From assembly GCA_032622095.1 (NCBI GenBank), contig CP136063.1, positions 27,222,987 to 27,286,986 of the forward strand: 64,000 nt of DNA. Reading direction: 5' to 3'. Under the pieces are notes generated by a model. That model worked only from the letters and a program-made list of their open reading frames with translations. It was not told the DNA's origin and did no database searches. This document shows, one piece after another, positions 30,001-45,359 of this stretch; positions within the stretch are counted from its first letter, which is position 1, and each line of letters opens with the position of its first letter. The position numbers and the translations under genes are program-made. This DNA is from Siphonodentalium dalli. Taxonomy: Eukaryota > Mollusca > Scaphopoda > Gadilida > Siphonodentaliidae.

Positions 30001-33000
30001 ATTAAACATCGATATTTAACCTTGAGCTATTCATAACGGGCAATGATTATCTGTTCTGGAGACCATAATTAAATATTGATATTTAACCTTGAGTTATTCA
30101 TAACGGGCAATGATTATCTGTTCAGGAGAACATAATTAAACATCGATATTTAACCTGGAGTTATTCATAACTGGCAATGATTATCTATTCTGGAGACCAT
30201 AATTAAAGATCGATATTTAACCTTCAGTTATTCAAAACGGGCAATGATTATCTGTTCTGGAAACCATAACTAAACATCAATATTTAACCTGGAGTTCTTC
30301 ATGGCGGGCAATGATTATCTGTTCTGGAGACGATAACTAAACATCGATATTTAACCTGGAGTTCTCACGACGGGCACTGATTATCTGTTCTGGAGACCAT
30401 AATTAAACATCGATATTTAACCTGGAGTTCTCGTGACGGGCAATGATTATCTGTTCTGGAGACCGTAATTAAAGATCGATATTTTACTGGAGTTATTCAT
30501 GACGACCACTGATTATCAGTTCTGGGGACCATAATTAAACATCTATATTTACCCTGGAGTTCTCATGACGGGCAATGATTATCTGTTCTGGTGACCGTAA
30601 TTAAAGATCGATAATTAACCTGGAGTTATTCATGACGACCACTGATTATCTGTTCTGGAGACCATAACTAAACATCGATATGTAACCTGGAGTGCTCATG
30701 ACGGGCACTGATTATCTGTTCTGGAGACCGTAATTAAAGATCGATATTTAACCTGGAATTATTCATGACGACCACTGATTATCTGTCCTGGAGACCACAA
30801 ATAAACATCGATATTTAACCTTGAGTTATTCATGACGAGCACTCATTATCTGTTATGGAGACCATAATTAAACATCGATATTTAACCTGGAGTTCTCATG
30901 ACGTCACTGGTTATCTGTTATGGAGACCATAATTAAACATCGATATTTAACCTGCAGTTATTCATGACGGGCAATTATTATCTGTTCTGGAGACCATAAA
31001 TAAATATCGATATTTAACCTGGAGTTATTCATGACGGGCAATGATTATCTGTTCTGGAGACCATAATTAAACAACGATATGTAACCTGGAGTGCTCATGA
31101 CGGGCAATGATTACCTGTTCTGGAGACCGTAATTAAAGATGGATATTACACCTGGAGTTATTCATGACGAGCAATGATTATCTGTCCTGGAGACCACAAA
31201 TAAACATCGATATTTAACCTTGAGTTATTCATGACGAGCACTCATTATCTGTTATGGAGACCATAATTAAACATCGATATTTAACCTGGAGTTCTCATGA
31301 CGTCACTTGTTATCTGTTATGGAGACCATAATTAAACATCGATATTTAACCTGGAGTTATTCATGACGAGCGCTCATTATCTGTTCTGGAAACCATAACT
31401 AAACATCAATATTTAACCTGGAGTTCTTCATGGCGGGCAATGATTATCTGTTCTGGAGACGATAACTAAACATCGATATTTAACCTGGAGTTCTCATGAC
31501 GGGCACTGATTATCTGTTCTGGAGACCATAATTAAACATCGATATTTAACCTGGAGTTCTCGTGACGGGCAATGATTATCTGTTCTGGAGACCGTAATTA
31601 AAGATCGATATTTTACTGGAGTTATTCATGACGACCACTGATTATCAGTTCTGGGGACCATAATTAAACATCTATATTTACCCTGGAGTTCTCATGACGG
31701 GCAATGATTATCTGTTCTGGTGACCGTAATTAAAGATCGATAATTAACCTGGAGTTATTCATGACGACCACTGATTATCTGTTCTGGAGACCATAACTAA
31801 ACATCGATATGTAACCTGGAGTGCTCATGACGGGCACTGATTATCTGTTCTGGAGACCGTAATTAAAGATCGATATTTAGCCTGCAGTTATTCATGACGA
31901 TCAATGATTATCTTCCTGGAGACCACAATTACACATCGATATTTAACATTGAGTTGTTCATGACGGGCACTGATTATCTGTTCTGGAGACCATCATTAAA
32001 CATCGATATTTAACCTGGAGTTCTCATGACGGACAATGAGTATCTGTTCTGGAGACCATAATTAAACATCGATATATTTAACCTGAAGTTATGTATTACG
32101 GGCAATGATTATCTGTTCAGGATACCATAATTAAAGATCGATATGTAACCTTGAGTTATTCATAACGGGCAATGATTATCTGTTCTGGAGACCATAATTA
32201 AAGATCGATATTTAACCTTGACTTATTCATAACGGGCAATGATTATCTGTTCTGGAGACCATAATTAAACATCGATAATTATCCTGGAATTATTCATAAC
32301 GGTCACTGATTATCTGTTCTGGAGAACATAGTTAATGATCGATATTTAACCTGGTGTTCTCATGACGGGCAATGATTATCTGCTCTGGGGACCATATTTA
32401 AAGATCGACATTTAACCTTGAGTTATTCATGACGGGCACTGATTATCTGTTCTGGAGACCATAATTAAACATCGATATTTAACCAGGAGTTCTCATGACG
32501 GGGAATGAGTATCTGTTCTGGGGACGATAATTAAACATCGATATTTAACCGTGAGTTATTCATGACGGGCAATGATTATCTGTTCAGGAGACCATAATTA
32601 AAGATCGATATTTAACCTTGAGTTAATCATAACAGGCAATGATTACCTGTTTTGGAGACCATAATTAAAGATCGATATTTACCCTTGAGTTATTCATAAC
32701 GGGCAATGATTATCTGTTCTGGAGACCGTAGTTAAATATCGATATATAACCTGGAGTTATTCATGACGGGCACTGATTATCTGTTCAGGAGACCATAATT
32801 AAACATCGATTTTTAACCAGGAGTTCGTCACGACGGGCAGTGATTATCTGTTCTGGAGACCCTAATTAAACATCGATATTTAACCTGGAGTCCTCATGAC
32901 GTGCACTGATTATCTGTTCTGGAGACCATAATTAAAAATCGATATTTAACCTGGAGTTCTCATGACGGACACTGATTAGCTGTTCTGGAGACCATAACTA

Positions 33001-34150
33001 AATATCGATATTTAACCTGGAGTTATTCATAACGGGCACTGATTATCTGTCCTGGAGACCATAATTAAGTACCGATGTTTAACATTGAGTTATTCATGAC
33101 GGGTACTGATTATCTGTTCTGGAGCAATGATTATGTGTCTTGGAGACCACAAATGGACATCGATATTTAACCAGGAGTTATTCATGACGAGCACTGATTA
33201 TCTGTTATGGAGACCATAATTAAACATCGATATTTAAGCTGGAGTTATTCATGACGGGCACTGATTATCTGTTCTGGAGACCATAATTAAACATCGATAT
33301 TTAACCTGGATTTCTCATGACGGGCAATGAGTATCTGTTCTGGAAACATTCTTAAAGATCGATATTTAACCTTGTGTTATTCATAATGGGCAATGATTAT
33401 CTGTTCTGGATACCATAATTAAACATCGATATTTAACCTTGAGTTATTCATAATGGGCAACGATTATCTGTTCTGGAGATCCTAATTAAATATCGATATT
33501 CAACCTGGTGTTATTCATGACGGGCACTGATAATCTGTCAAGGTGACCATAATTAAACATCGATATTTAACCTGCAGTTACTCACGACGGGCACTTTGTT
33601 ATCTGTTCTGGAGACCATAATTAAACATCGATATTTAGCATGGAGTTCTCATGACGGGCACTTTGTTATCTGTTCTGGAGACCGTAATTAAACATCGATA
33701 TTTAACCAGGATATCTCATGACGGGCACTGATTATCTGTTCTGGAGACCGTAACTAAATATCGATATTTAACCTGGAGTTATTCATGACGGGCACTGATT
33801 ATCTGTTCTGGAGACCATAACTAAATATCGATATTTAACCTGGAGTTATTCATGGCGGGCACTGATTATCTGTCCTGGAGACCATAAATAAACATCGATA
33901 TTTAACCTGGAGTTCTCATGACGGGCACTGATTATCTGTTCAGGAGACCATAATTAAACATCGATATTTAACCTGGAGTTCTCATGACGGCACTGATTAT
34001 CTGTTCTGGAGACCATAATTAAAGATTGATATTTAACCTGGAGTTCTCATGACGGGCACTGATTATCTGGTCTGGAAACCATAATTAAAGATCGGTATTT
34101 AACCTGGAGTTATTCATGTCGTACACTGATTATCTGTTCTGGACTCCATA
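27061..34150 (+). repeat. Higher-order repeat of about 4.5 kb in the satellite (two tandem copies)
   Basis: Rare variants recur in the same order: GTTATGTATTACGGG at 27595 and 32088 (4493 bp apart), GTCCTCATGACGTGC at 28331 and 32890 (4559 bp), and ACTCCATAATTAATTAAAC near 29585 and 34143. The 66-bp difference between spacings is one extra unit in the second copy. A third, rearranged copy lies at about 56.2-60.5 kb (markers at 56768 and 59180). Confidence 0.85.
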
Positions 34151-34519
34151 ATTAATTAAACATCGATATTTAACCTTGAGTTATTCATAACGAACAATGA
34201 TTATGTGTTCTGGAGACCGTAACTAAATATCGATATTTAGCCAGGAGTTATTCATGACGGGCCCTGATTATCTGTTCAGGATACCATAATTAAACATAGA
34301 TATTTACCTGGAGCTTTCATGACGGGCACTTATTATCTGTTCTGGAGACCACGATTAAACATCGATATTTAACCTTGAGCTATTCATAACGGGCAATGAT
34401 TATCTGTTCAGGAGAACATAATTAAACATCGATATTTAACCTGGAGTTATTCATAACTGGCAATGATTATCTGTTCTGGAGACCACAATTAAACATCGAT
34501 ATTTAACCTTGAGTTATTC

Positions 34520-37500
34520 ATGACGAGCACTGATTATCTGTTGTGTAGACCATAATTAAACATCGATATTTAACCTTGAGTTATTCATGACGGGCACTGA
34601 TTATCCGTTCTGGATACCATAATTAAACATCGATATTTAACCTGGAGTTCTCATGACGGGCAACGAGTAGCTGTTCTGGAGACCATAATTAAAGATCGAT
34701 ATGTTACCTTGAGTTATTCATAACGGGCAGTGATTATCTGTTCTGGAGACCATAATTAAAGATCGATATTTAACCTTGAGTTATTCATAACGGGCAGTGA
34801 TTATCTGTTCTGGAGACCATAATTAAAGATCGATTTTAACCTTGAGTTATTCATAACGGGCAATGATTATCTGTTCTGGAGACCATAATTAAACATCGAT
34901 ATTTATCCTGAAATTATTCATAACGGTCACTGATTATCTGTGCTGGAGACCTTAATTGAGGATCGATATTTAACCAGGAGTTCTCATGCCGGGCACTGAT
35001 TATGTGTTCTGGAGTCCGTAAATAAAGATTTATATTTAACCTGGTTTCTCATGACGGGCACTGATTGTCTGTTCTGGAGACCATAACTAAATATCGATAT
35101 TTAACCTGGAGTTATTCATGACGGGCACTGATTATCTGTTCTGGAAACCATAACCAAACATCGATATTTAACCTGGAGTTCTCATGACGGAAACTGATTA
35201 TCTGTTCTGGAGACCATAATTAAACATCGGTATTTAACCTGGAGTTCTCATGACGGGCACAGATTATCTGGTCTGGAAACCATAATTAAACATCGATATT
35301 TAACCTGGAGTTATTCATGACGAGCAATGATGATCTGTCATGGCGACCATAATTAAAAGTCGGTATTTAACCTGGAGTCATTCATGACGGGCACTGATTA
35401 TCTGTTCTGGACTCCATAATTAAACATCGATATTTATCCTTGAGTTATTCAAAACGTGCAATGATTATCTGTTCTGGAGACAATAATTAATGATCGATAT
35501 TTAACCTTGAGTTATTCAAAACGGGCAATGATTATCTGTTCTGGAGACCGTAATTAAATATCGATATATATCCTGGAGTTATTCATGACGGGCACTGATT
35601 ATCTGTTCAGGAGACCATAATTAAACATCGATATTTAACCTGGAGTTATTAATTACGGCCAATGTTTATTTGTTCTGGAGACCATAATTAAAGGTCGATA
35701 TTTAACCTCGAGTTATTCAAAACGGGCAATGATTATATGTTCTGGAGACATTAACTGAATATCGATAGTTAACCAGGAGTTATTCATGACGGGCACTGAT
35801 TATCTGTTCTGGAGACCACAGTTAAACATCGATATTTAACCTGGAGTTCTCATGACGGGCAATGAGTATCTGTTCTGGAGACCATAAATAAATATCGTTA
35901 TTTAACCTGGAGTTATTCATGACGACCACTGATTATCTGTTCTGGAGACCATAATTAAACATATATATTTAACCTGGAGTTCTCATGACGGGCAATGATT
36001 ATCTGTTCTGGAGACCATAATTAAAGATCGATATTTAACCTCGAGTTATTCATGACGAGCACTGATTATCTGCTCTGGAGACCACAATTAAACATCGATA
36101 TTTAACCTTGAGTTATTCATGACGAGCACTGATTATCTGTTGTGTAGACCATAATTAAACATCGATATTTAACCTTGAGTTATTCATGACGGGCACTGAT
36201 TATCCGTTCTGGATGCCATAATTAAACATCGATATTTAACCTGGAGTTCTCATGACGGGCAACGAGTAGCTGTTCTGGAGACCATAATTAAAGATCGATA
36301 TGTTACCTTGAGTTATTCATAACGGGCAGTGATTATCTGTTCTGGAGACCATAATTAAAGATCGATATTTAACCTTGAGTTATTCATAACGGGCAATGAT
36401 TATCTGTTCTGGAGACCATAATTAAACATCGATATTTATCCTGAAATTATTCATAACGGTCACTGATTATCTGTGCTGGAGACCATAATTAAGGATCGAT
36501 ATTTAACCAGGAGTTCTCATGCCGGGCACTGATTATGTGTTCTGGAGTCCGTAAATAAAGATTTATATTTAACCTGGTTTCTCATGACGGGCACTGATTG
36601 TCTGTTCTGGAGACCATAACTAAATATCGATATTTAACCTGGAGTTATTCATGACGGGCACTGATTATCTGTTCTGGAAACCATAACCAAACATCGATAT
36701 TTAACCTGGAGTTCTCATGACGGAAACTGATTATCTGTTCTGGAGACCATAATTAAACATCGGTATTTAACCTGGAGTTCTCATGACGGGCACAGATTAT
36801 CTGGTCTGGAAACCATAATTAAACATCGATATTTAACCTGGAATTATTCATGTCGAGCAATGATGATCTGTCCTGGAGACCATAATTAAAAGTCGGTATT
36901 TAACCTGGAGTCATTCATGACGGGCACTGATTATCTGTTCTGGACTCCATAATTAAACATCGATATTTATCCTTGAGTTATTCAAAACGTGCAATGATTA
37001 TCTGTTCTGGAGACAATAATTAATGATCGATATTTAACCTTGAGTTATTCAAAACGGGCAATGATTATCTGTTCTGGAGACCGTAATTAAATATCGATAT
37101 ATATCCTGGAGTTATTCATGACGGGCACTGATTATCTGTTCAGGAGACCATAATTAAACATCGATATTTAACCTGGAGTTATTAATTACGGCCAATGTTT
37201 ATTTGTTCTGGAGACCATAATTAAAGGTCGATATTTAACCTCGAGTTATTCAAAACGGGCAATGATTATATGTTCTGGAGACATTAACTGAATATCGATA
37301 GTTAACCAGGAGTTATTCATGACGGGCACTGATTATATGTTCTGGAGACCACAGTTAAACATCGATATTTAACCTGGAGTTCTCATGACGGGCAATGAGT
37401 ATCTGTTCTGGAGACCATAAATAAATATCGTTATTTAACCTGGAGTTATTCATGACGACCACTGATTATCTGTTCTGGAGACCATAATTAAACATATATA

Positions 37501-37590
37501 TTTAACCTTGAGTTCTCATGACGGGCAATGATTATCTGTTCTGGAGACCATAATTAAAGATCGATATATAACCTTCAGTTATTCAAAACG
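34520..37590 (+). repeat. Higher-order repeat of 1533 bp (two tandem copies)
   Basis: GTTATTAATTACGGCC occurs at 35645 and 37178, and TTCTCATGCCGGGCAC at 34981 and 36514, both exactly 1533 bp apart. An earlier marker (TGACGAGCACTGATTATCTG with GTGTAGACC) is 1599 bp apart, one unit more. A third copy of the block is at about 42.1-43.6 kb (GTTATTAATTACGGCC at 43274). Confidence 0.85.
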
Positions 37591-40500
37591 GGCAATGATT
37601 ATCTGTTCTGGAGACGATAATTAAACATCGATATTTAACCTGGAGTTCTCATGACGGGCAATGATTATCTGTTCTGGAGACCATAATTAAAGATCGATAT
37701 TTAACCTGGAGTTATTCATGACGACCACTGATTATCTGTTCTGGAGACCACAATTAAACATCGATATTTAAGCTGGAGTTCTTCATGGCGGGCAATGATT
37801 ATCTGCTCTGGAGACCACAATTAAACATCGATATTTAACCTTGAGTTATTCATGACGAGCACTGATTATCTGTTGTGTAGACCATAATTAAACATCGATA
37901 TTTATCCTGAAATTATTCATAACGGTCACTGATTATCTGTGCTGGAGACCATAATTAAACATATATATTTAACCTTGAGTTCTCATGACGGGCAATGATT
38001 ATCTGTTCTGGAGACCATAATTAAAGATCGATATTTAACCTTCAGTTATTCAAAACGGGCAATGATTATCTGTTCTGGAGACGATAATTAAACATATATA
38101 TTTAACCTGGAGTTCTCATGACGGGCAATGATTATCTGTTCTGGAGACCATAATTAAAGATCGATATTTAACCTGGAGTTATTCATGACGAGCACTGATT
38201 ATCTGTTCTGGAGACCACAATTAAACATCGATATTTAAGCTGGAGTTCTTCATGGCGGGCAATGATTATCTGCTCTGGAGACCACAATTAAACATCGATA
38301 TTTAACCTTGAGTTATTCATGACGAGCACTGATTATCTGTTGTGTAGACCATAATTAAACATCGATATTTATCCTGAAATTATTCATAACGGTCACTGAT
38401 TATCTGTGCTGGAGACCATAATTAAGGATCGATATTTAACCTGGAGTTCTCATGACGGGCACCGATTATCTGTCCTGGAGAACATAATTAAACATCGATA
38501 TTTAATCAGGAGTTTTTATGCCGGGCACTGATTATGTGTTCTGGAGTCCGTAAATAAAGATTTATATTTAACCTTGAGTTATTCATGACGAGCACTGATT
38601 ATCTGTTGTGTAGACCATAATTAAACATCGATATTTATTATGAAATTATTCATAACGGTCACTGATTATCTGTGCTGGAGACCATAACTAAATATCGATA
38701 TTTAACCTGGAGTTATTCATGACGGGCACTGATTATCTGTTCTGGAAACCATAATTAAACGTCTATATTTAACATGGAGTTATTCATGACGGGCACTGGT
38801 TATCTGTTCTGGTGTCCATAATTAAACATCGATATTTAAATTTGAGTTATTCATAACGGGCAATGATTATCTGTTCTGGAGACCGTAATTAAATATCTAT
38901 ATCTGACCTAGAGCTATTCATGACGGGCACTGATTATCTGTTCTGGAGACCATAATTAAATATCAATATTTATCCTGGAGTTCTCATGACGGGCAATGAG
39001 TATCTGTTCTGGAGACCATAATTAAACATCGATATGTTACCTTGAGTTATTCATAACGGGCACTGATTATCTGTTCTGGAGACCATAATTAAATATCAAT
39101 ATTTAACCTGGAGTTCTCATGACGGGCAATGATTATCTGTTCTGGGGACCATAATTAAAGATCGATATGTTACCTTGAGTTATTCATAACGGGCAATGAG
39201 TATCTGTTCTGGAGACCATAATTAAACAGCGATATTTAACCTTGAGTTATTCATAACGGGCAATGATTATCTGTTCTGGAGACCATAATTAAACATCGAT
39301 AATTATCCTGAAATTATTCATAACGGTCACTGATTATCTGTGCTGGAGACCATAATTAAGGATCGATATTTAACCTGGAGTTCTCATGACGGGCAATGAG
39401 TATCTGTTCTGGAGACCATAATTAAAGATCGATATGTTACCTTGAGTTATTCATAACGGGCAGTGATTATCTGTTCTGGAGACCATAATTAAACATCGAT
39501 ATTTAACCTGGAGTTCTCATGATGTTCAATACGAATCTGTTCTGGAGACGATAAATAAACATCGATATTTAACATGGAGTTCTCATGGCGGGCAATGATT
39601 ATCTGTTCTGGAGTCCATAATTAAATATCGATATTTTACCTTGAGTTATTCATAACGGGCAGTGATTATCTGTTCTGGATACCATAATTAAAGATCGATA
39701 TTTAGCCTTGAGTTATTCATAACGGGCAATGATTATCTGTTCTGGAGACCATAATTAAACGTCGATAATTATCCTGAAATTATCCATAACGGTCACTGAT
39801 TATCTGTGCTGGAGACCATAGTTAAGGATCGATATTTAACCTGGAGTTCTCATGACGGGCAATGAGTATCTGTTCTGGAGACCATAATTAAAGATCGATA
39901 TGTTACCTTGAGTTATTCATAACGGGCAATGAGTATCTGTTCTGGAGACCATAATTAAAGATCTATATTTAACCTTTAGTTATTCATGACGAGCACTCAT
40001 TATCTATTCTGGAAACGATAACTAAACATCGATATTTAACCTAGAGTTCTTCATGACGGGCAACGATTATCTGTTCTGGAGACCATAATTAAACCTCGAT
40101 ATTTAACCTAGAGTTCTTCATGACGGGCAATGATTATCTGTTCTTGAGATCGTAATTAAATATCGATATTTAACCTGGAGTTATTCATGAGGGGCACTGG
40201 TTATCTGTTCTGGAGACCAAAACTAAATATCGATATCTAACCTGGAGTTATTCATGACGGGCACTGATTATCTGTTCTGGAGACCATAACTAAATATTGG
40301 TATTTAACCTGTAGTTAATCATCATGGGCATTGATTATCTGTTCTTGACTCCATAATTATCATCGATATTTAACCTTGAGTTATTCATGACGGGCAATGA
40401 TTATCTGTTCTGGAGACCATAATTAGACATCGATATTTAACATGGAGTTCTCATGACGGGCACTTTATTATCTGTTCTGGAGACCATAGCTAAACATCGA

Positions 40501-43500
40501 TATTTAACCTTGAGTTATTCATCGCGGGCACTAATTATCTGGTCTGGAAACCATAATTAAACATCGATATTTAACCTGGAGTTCTCATGACGGCACTGAT
40601 TATCTGTTTTGGAGGCCGCAATTATAGATTGATATTTAACCTGGAGTTCTCATGACGGGCACTGATTATCTGTTCTGGGGACCATAATTAAACATTGATA
40701 TTTAACCTGGAGTTATTCATGACGGGCACTGATTATCTGTTCTGGAGACCATAACTAAATATCGATATTTAACCTGGAGTTATTCATGGCGGGCACTGAT
40801 TACATGTCCTGGAGACCATAATTAAACATCGATATTTAACCTGGAGTTCTCATGACGGGCAATGATTATCTGTTCTGGAGGCCGTAACTATATATAGATA
40901 TTTAATCTGGAGTTATTCATGACGGGCACTGATTATCTGTTCTGGAGACCATAATTAAACATCGATATTTAACCTTGAGTTATTCATGACGGGCACTGAT
41001 TATCTGTTCTGGAGACCATAATTAAATATCGATATTTAACCTGGAGTTCTCATGACGGGCAATGAGTATCTGTTCTGGAGACCATAATTAAAGACTGATA
41101 TGTTACCTTGAGTTATTCATAACGGTCAATGCTTATCTGTTCTGGAGACCATAATTAAAGATCGATATTTAACCTGGAGTTCTCATGACGGGCAATGATT
41201 ATCTGTTCTGGAGGCCGTAATTAAAGATTGATATTTAACCTGGAGTTATTCATAACTACATATTTAACCTGGTGTTCTCATAACGGGCACTGATTATCTG
41301 TTCTGGAGACCATAACTATATATCGATATTTAATCTGGAGTTATTCATGACGGGCACTGATTATCTGTTCTGGGGACCATAATTAAACATCGATATTTAA
41401 CCTTGAGTTATTCATGACGGGCACTGATTATCTGTTCTGGAGACCATAATTAAATATCGATATTTAACCTGGAGTTCTCATGACGGGCAATGAGTATCTG
41501 TTCTGGAGACCATAATTAAAGACTGATTTGTTACCTTGAGTTATTCATAACGGTCAATGCTTAACTGTTCTGGAGACCATAATTAAAGATCGATATTTAA
41601 CCTTGAGTTATTCATAACGGGCAATGATTATCTGTTCTGGAGACTATAAATAAACATCAATTATTATCCTGGAATTATTCATAACGGTCACTGATTATCT
41701 GTTCTGGAGACCATAATTAAGGATCGATATTTAACTTGGTGTTCTAATGATGGTCACTGATTATCTGTTCTGGAGACCATAATTAAAGATCGACATTTAT
41801 CCTGGAATTATTCATAACGGTCACTGATTATCTGTTCTGGAGACCGTAATTAAAGATCGATATTTAGCCTGGAGTTATTCTTGATGACCACTGATCATCT
41901 GTTCTGGAGACCTTAATTAAACATCGATATGTAATTTGGAGTGCTCATGACGGGCAATGATTATCTGTTCTGGAGACCGTAATTGAAGATCGATATTTAA
42001 TCTGGAGTTATTCAAGACGAGCAATGATTATCTGTCCTTGAGACCACAAATAAACATCGATATTTAACCTGGAGCTATTCATGACGAGCACTGATTATCT
42101 GTTCTGGAGACCACAATTAAACATCGATATTTAAGCTGGAGTTCTTCATGGCGGGCAATAATTATCTGCTCTGGATACCACAATTAAACATCGATATTTA
42201 ACCTTGAGTTATTCATGACGAGCACTGATTATCTGTTGTGTAGACCATAATTAAACATCGATATTTAACCTTGAGTTATTCATGACGGGCACTGATTATC
42301 CGTTCTGGATACCATAATTAAACATCGATATTTAACCTGGAGTTCTCATGACGGGCAACGAGTAGCTGTTCTGGAGACCATAATTAAAGATCGATATGTT
42401 ACCTTGAGTTATTCATAGCGGGCAGTGATTATCTGTTCTGGAGACCATAATTAAAGATCGATATTTAACCTTGAGTTATTCATAACGGGCAATGATTATC
42501 TGTTCTGGAGACCATAATTAAACATCGATATTTATCCTGAAATTATTCATAACGGTCACTGATTATATGTGCTGGAGACCATAATTAAGGATCGATATTT
42601 AACCAGGAGTTCTCATGCCGGGCACTGATTATGTGTTCTGGAGTCCGTAAATAAAGATTTATATTTAACCTGGTTTCTCATGACGGGCACTGATTGTCTG
42701 TTCTGGAGACCATAACTAAATATCGATATTTAACCTGGAGTTATTCATGATGGGCACTGATTATCTGTTCTGGAAACCATAACCAAACATCGATATTTAA
42801 CCTGAAGTTCTCATGACGGAAACTGACTATCTGTTCTGGAGACCGTAATTAAAGATTGATATTTAACCTGGAGTTCTCATGACGGGCAGTGATTATCTGT
42901 TCTGGAGATCATAATTAAACATCGATATTTAACCTGGAGTTAGTCATGACGAGCAATGATGATCTGTCCTGGAGACCATAATTAAAAGTCGGTATTTAAC
43001 CTGGAGTCATTCATGACGGGCACTGATTATCTGTTCTGGACTCCATAATTAAACATCGATATTTATCCTTGAGTTATTCAAAACGTGCAATGATTATCTG
43101 TTCTGGAGACAATAATTAATGATCGATATTTAACCTTGAGTTATTCAAAACGGGCAATGATTATCTGTTCTGGAGACCGTAATTAAATATCGATATATAT
43201 CCTGGAGTTATTCATGACGGGCACTGATTATCTGTTCAGGAGACCATAATTAAACATCGATATTTAACCTGGAGTTATTAATTACGGCCAATGTTTATTT
43301 GTTCTGGAGACCATAATTAAAGGTCGATATTTAACCTCGAGTTATTCAAAACGGGCAATGATTATATGTTCTGGAGACATTAACTGAATATCGATAGTTA
43401 ACCAGGAGTTATTCATGACGGGCACTGATTATCAGTTCAGGAGACCATAATTAAACATCGATATTTAACCTGGAGTTCCTCTTGACGAGCACTTTATTAT

Positions 43501-45359
43501 CCGTTCTGGAGACCACAATTAAACATCGATATTTAACCTGGAGTTCTCATGACGGGCAATGAGTATCTGTTCTGGAGACCATAAATAAATATCGTTATTT
43601 AACCTGGAGTTATTCATGACGACCACTGATTATCTGTTCTGGAGACCTTAATTAAACATATATATTTAACCTGGAGTTCTCATGACGGGCAATGATTATC
43701 TGTTCTGGAGACCATAATTAAAGATCGATATTTAACCTTCAGTTATTCAAAACGGGCAATGATTATCTGTTCTGGAGACGATAATTAAACATCGATATTT
43801 AACCTGGAGTTCTCATGACGGGCAATGATTATCTGTTCTGGAGACCATAATTAAAGATCGATATTTAACCTGGAGTTATTCATGACGACCACTGATTATC
43901 TGTTCTGGAGACCATAATTAAACATATATATTTAACCTGGAGTTCTCATGACGGGCAATGATTATCTGTTCTGGAGACCATAATTAAAGATCGATATTTA
44001 ACCTGGAGTTATTCATGACGAGCACTGATTATCTATTCTGGAGACCACAATTAAACATCGATATTTAAGCTGGAGTTCTTCATGGCGGGCAAAGATTATC
44101 TGCTCTGGTGACCACAATTAAACATCGATATTTAACCTTGAGTTATTCATGACGAGCACTGATTATCTGTTGTGTAGACCATAATTAAACATCGATATTT
44201 AACCTTGAGTTATTAATGACGGGCACTGATTATCCGTTCTGGATACCATAATTAAACATCGATATTTAACCTGGAGTTCTCATGACGGGCAATGAGTATC
44301 TGTTCTGGAGACCATAATTAAAGATCGATATGTTACCTTGAGTTATTCATAACGGGCAGTGATTATCTGTTCTGGAGACCATAATTAAAGATCGATATTT
44401 AACCTTGAGTTATTCATAACGGGCAATGATTATCTGTTCTGGAGACCATAATTAAACATCGATATTTATCCTGAAATTATTCATAACGGTCACTGATTAT
44501 CTGTGCGGGAGACCATAATTAAGGATCGATATTTAACCTGGAGTTCTCATGACGGGCACCGATTATCTGTCCTGGAGAACATAATTAAACATCGATATTT
44601 AATCAGGAGTTCTCATGCCGGGCACTGATTATGTGTTCTGGAGTCCGTAAATAAAGATTTATATTTAACCTGGTTTCTCATGACGGGCACTGATTGTCTG
44701 TTCTGGAGACCATAACTAAATATCGATATTTAACCTGGAGTTATTCATGACGGGCACTGATTATCTGTTCTGGAAACCATAATTAAACGTCTATATTTAA
44801 CATGGAGTTATTCATGACGGGCACTGGTTATCTGTTCTAGTGTCCATAATTAAACATCGATATTTAAATTTGAGTTATTCATAACGGGCAATGATTATCT
44901 GTTCTGGAGACAATAATTAAAGATCGATATTTAACCTTGAGTTATTCAAAACGGACAATGATTATCTGTTCTGGAGACCGTAATTAAATATCGATATCTG
45001 ACCTAGAGCTATTCATGACGGGCACTGATTATCTGTTCTGGAGACCATAATTAAATATCAATATTTAACCTGGAGTTCTCATGACGGGCAATGAGTATCT
45101 GTTCTGGAGACCATAAATAAAGATCGATATGTTGCCTTGAGTTATTCATAACGGGCAGTGATTATCTGTTCTGGGGACCATAATTAAAGATCGATATTTA
45201 ACCTTGAGTTATTCATAACGGGCAATGATTATCTGTTCTGGAGACCATAATTAAACATCGATAATTATCCTGAAATTATTCATAACGGTCACTGATTATC
45301 TGTGCTGGAGACCATAATTAAGGATCGATATTTATCCTGGAGTTCTCATGACGAGCAAT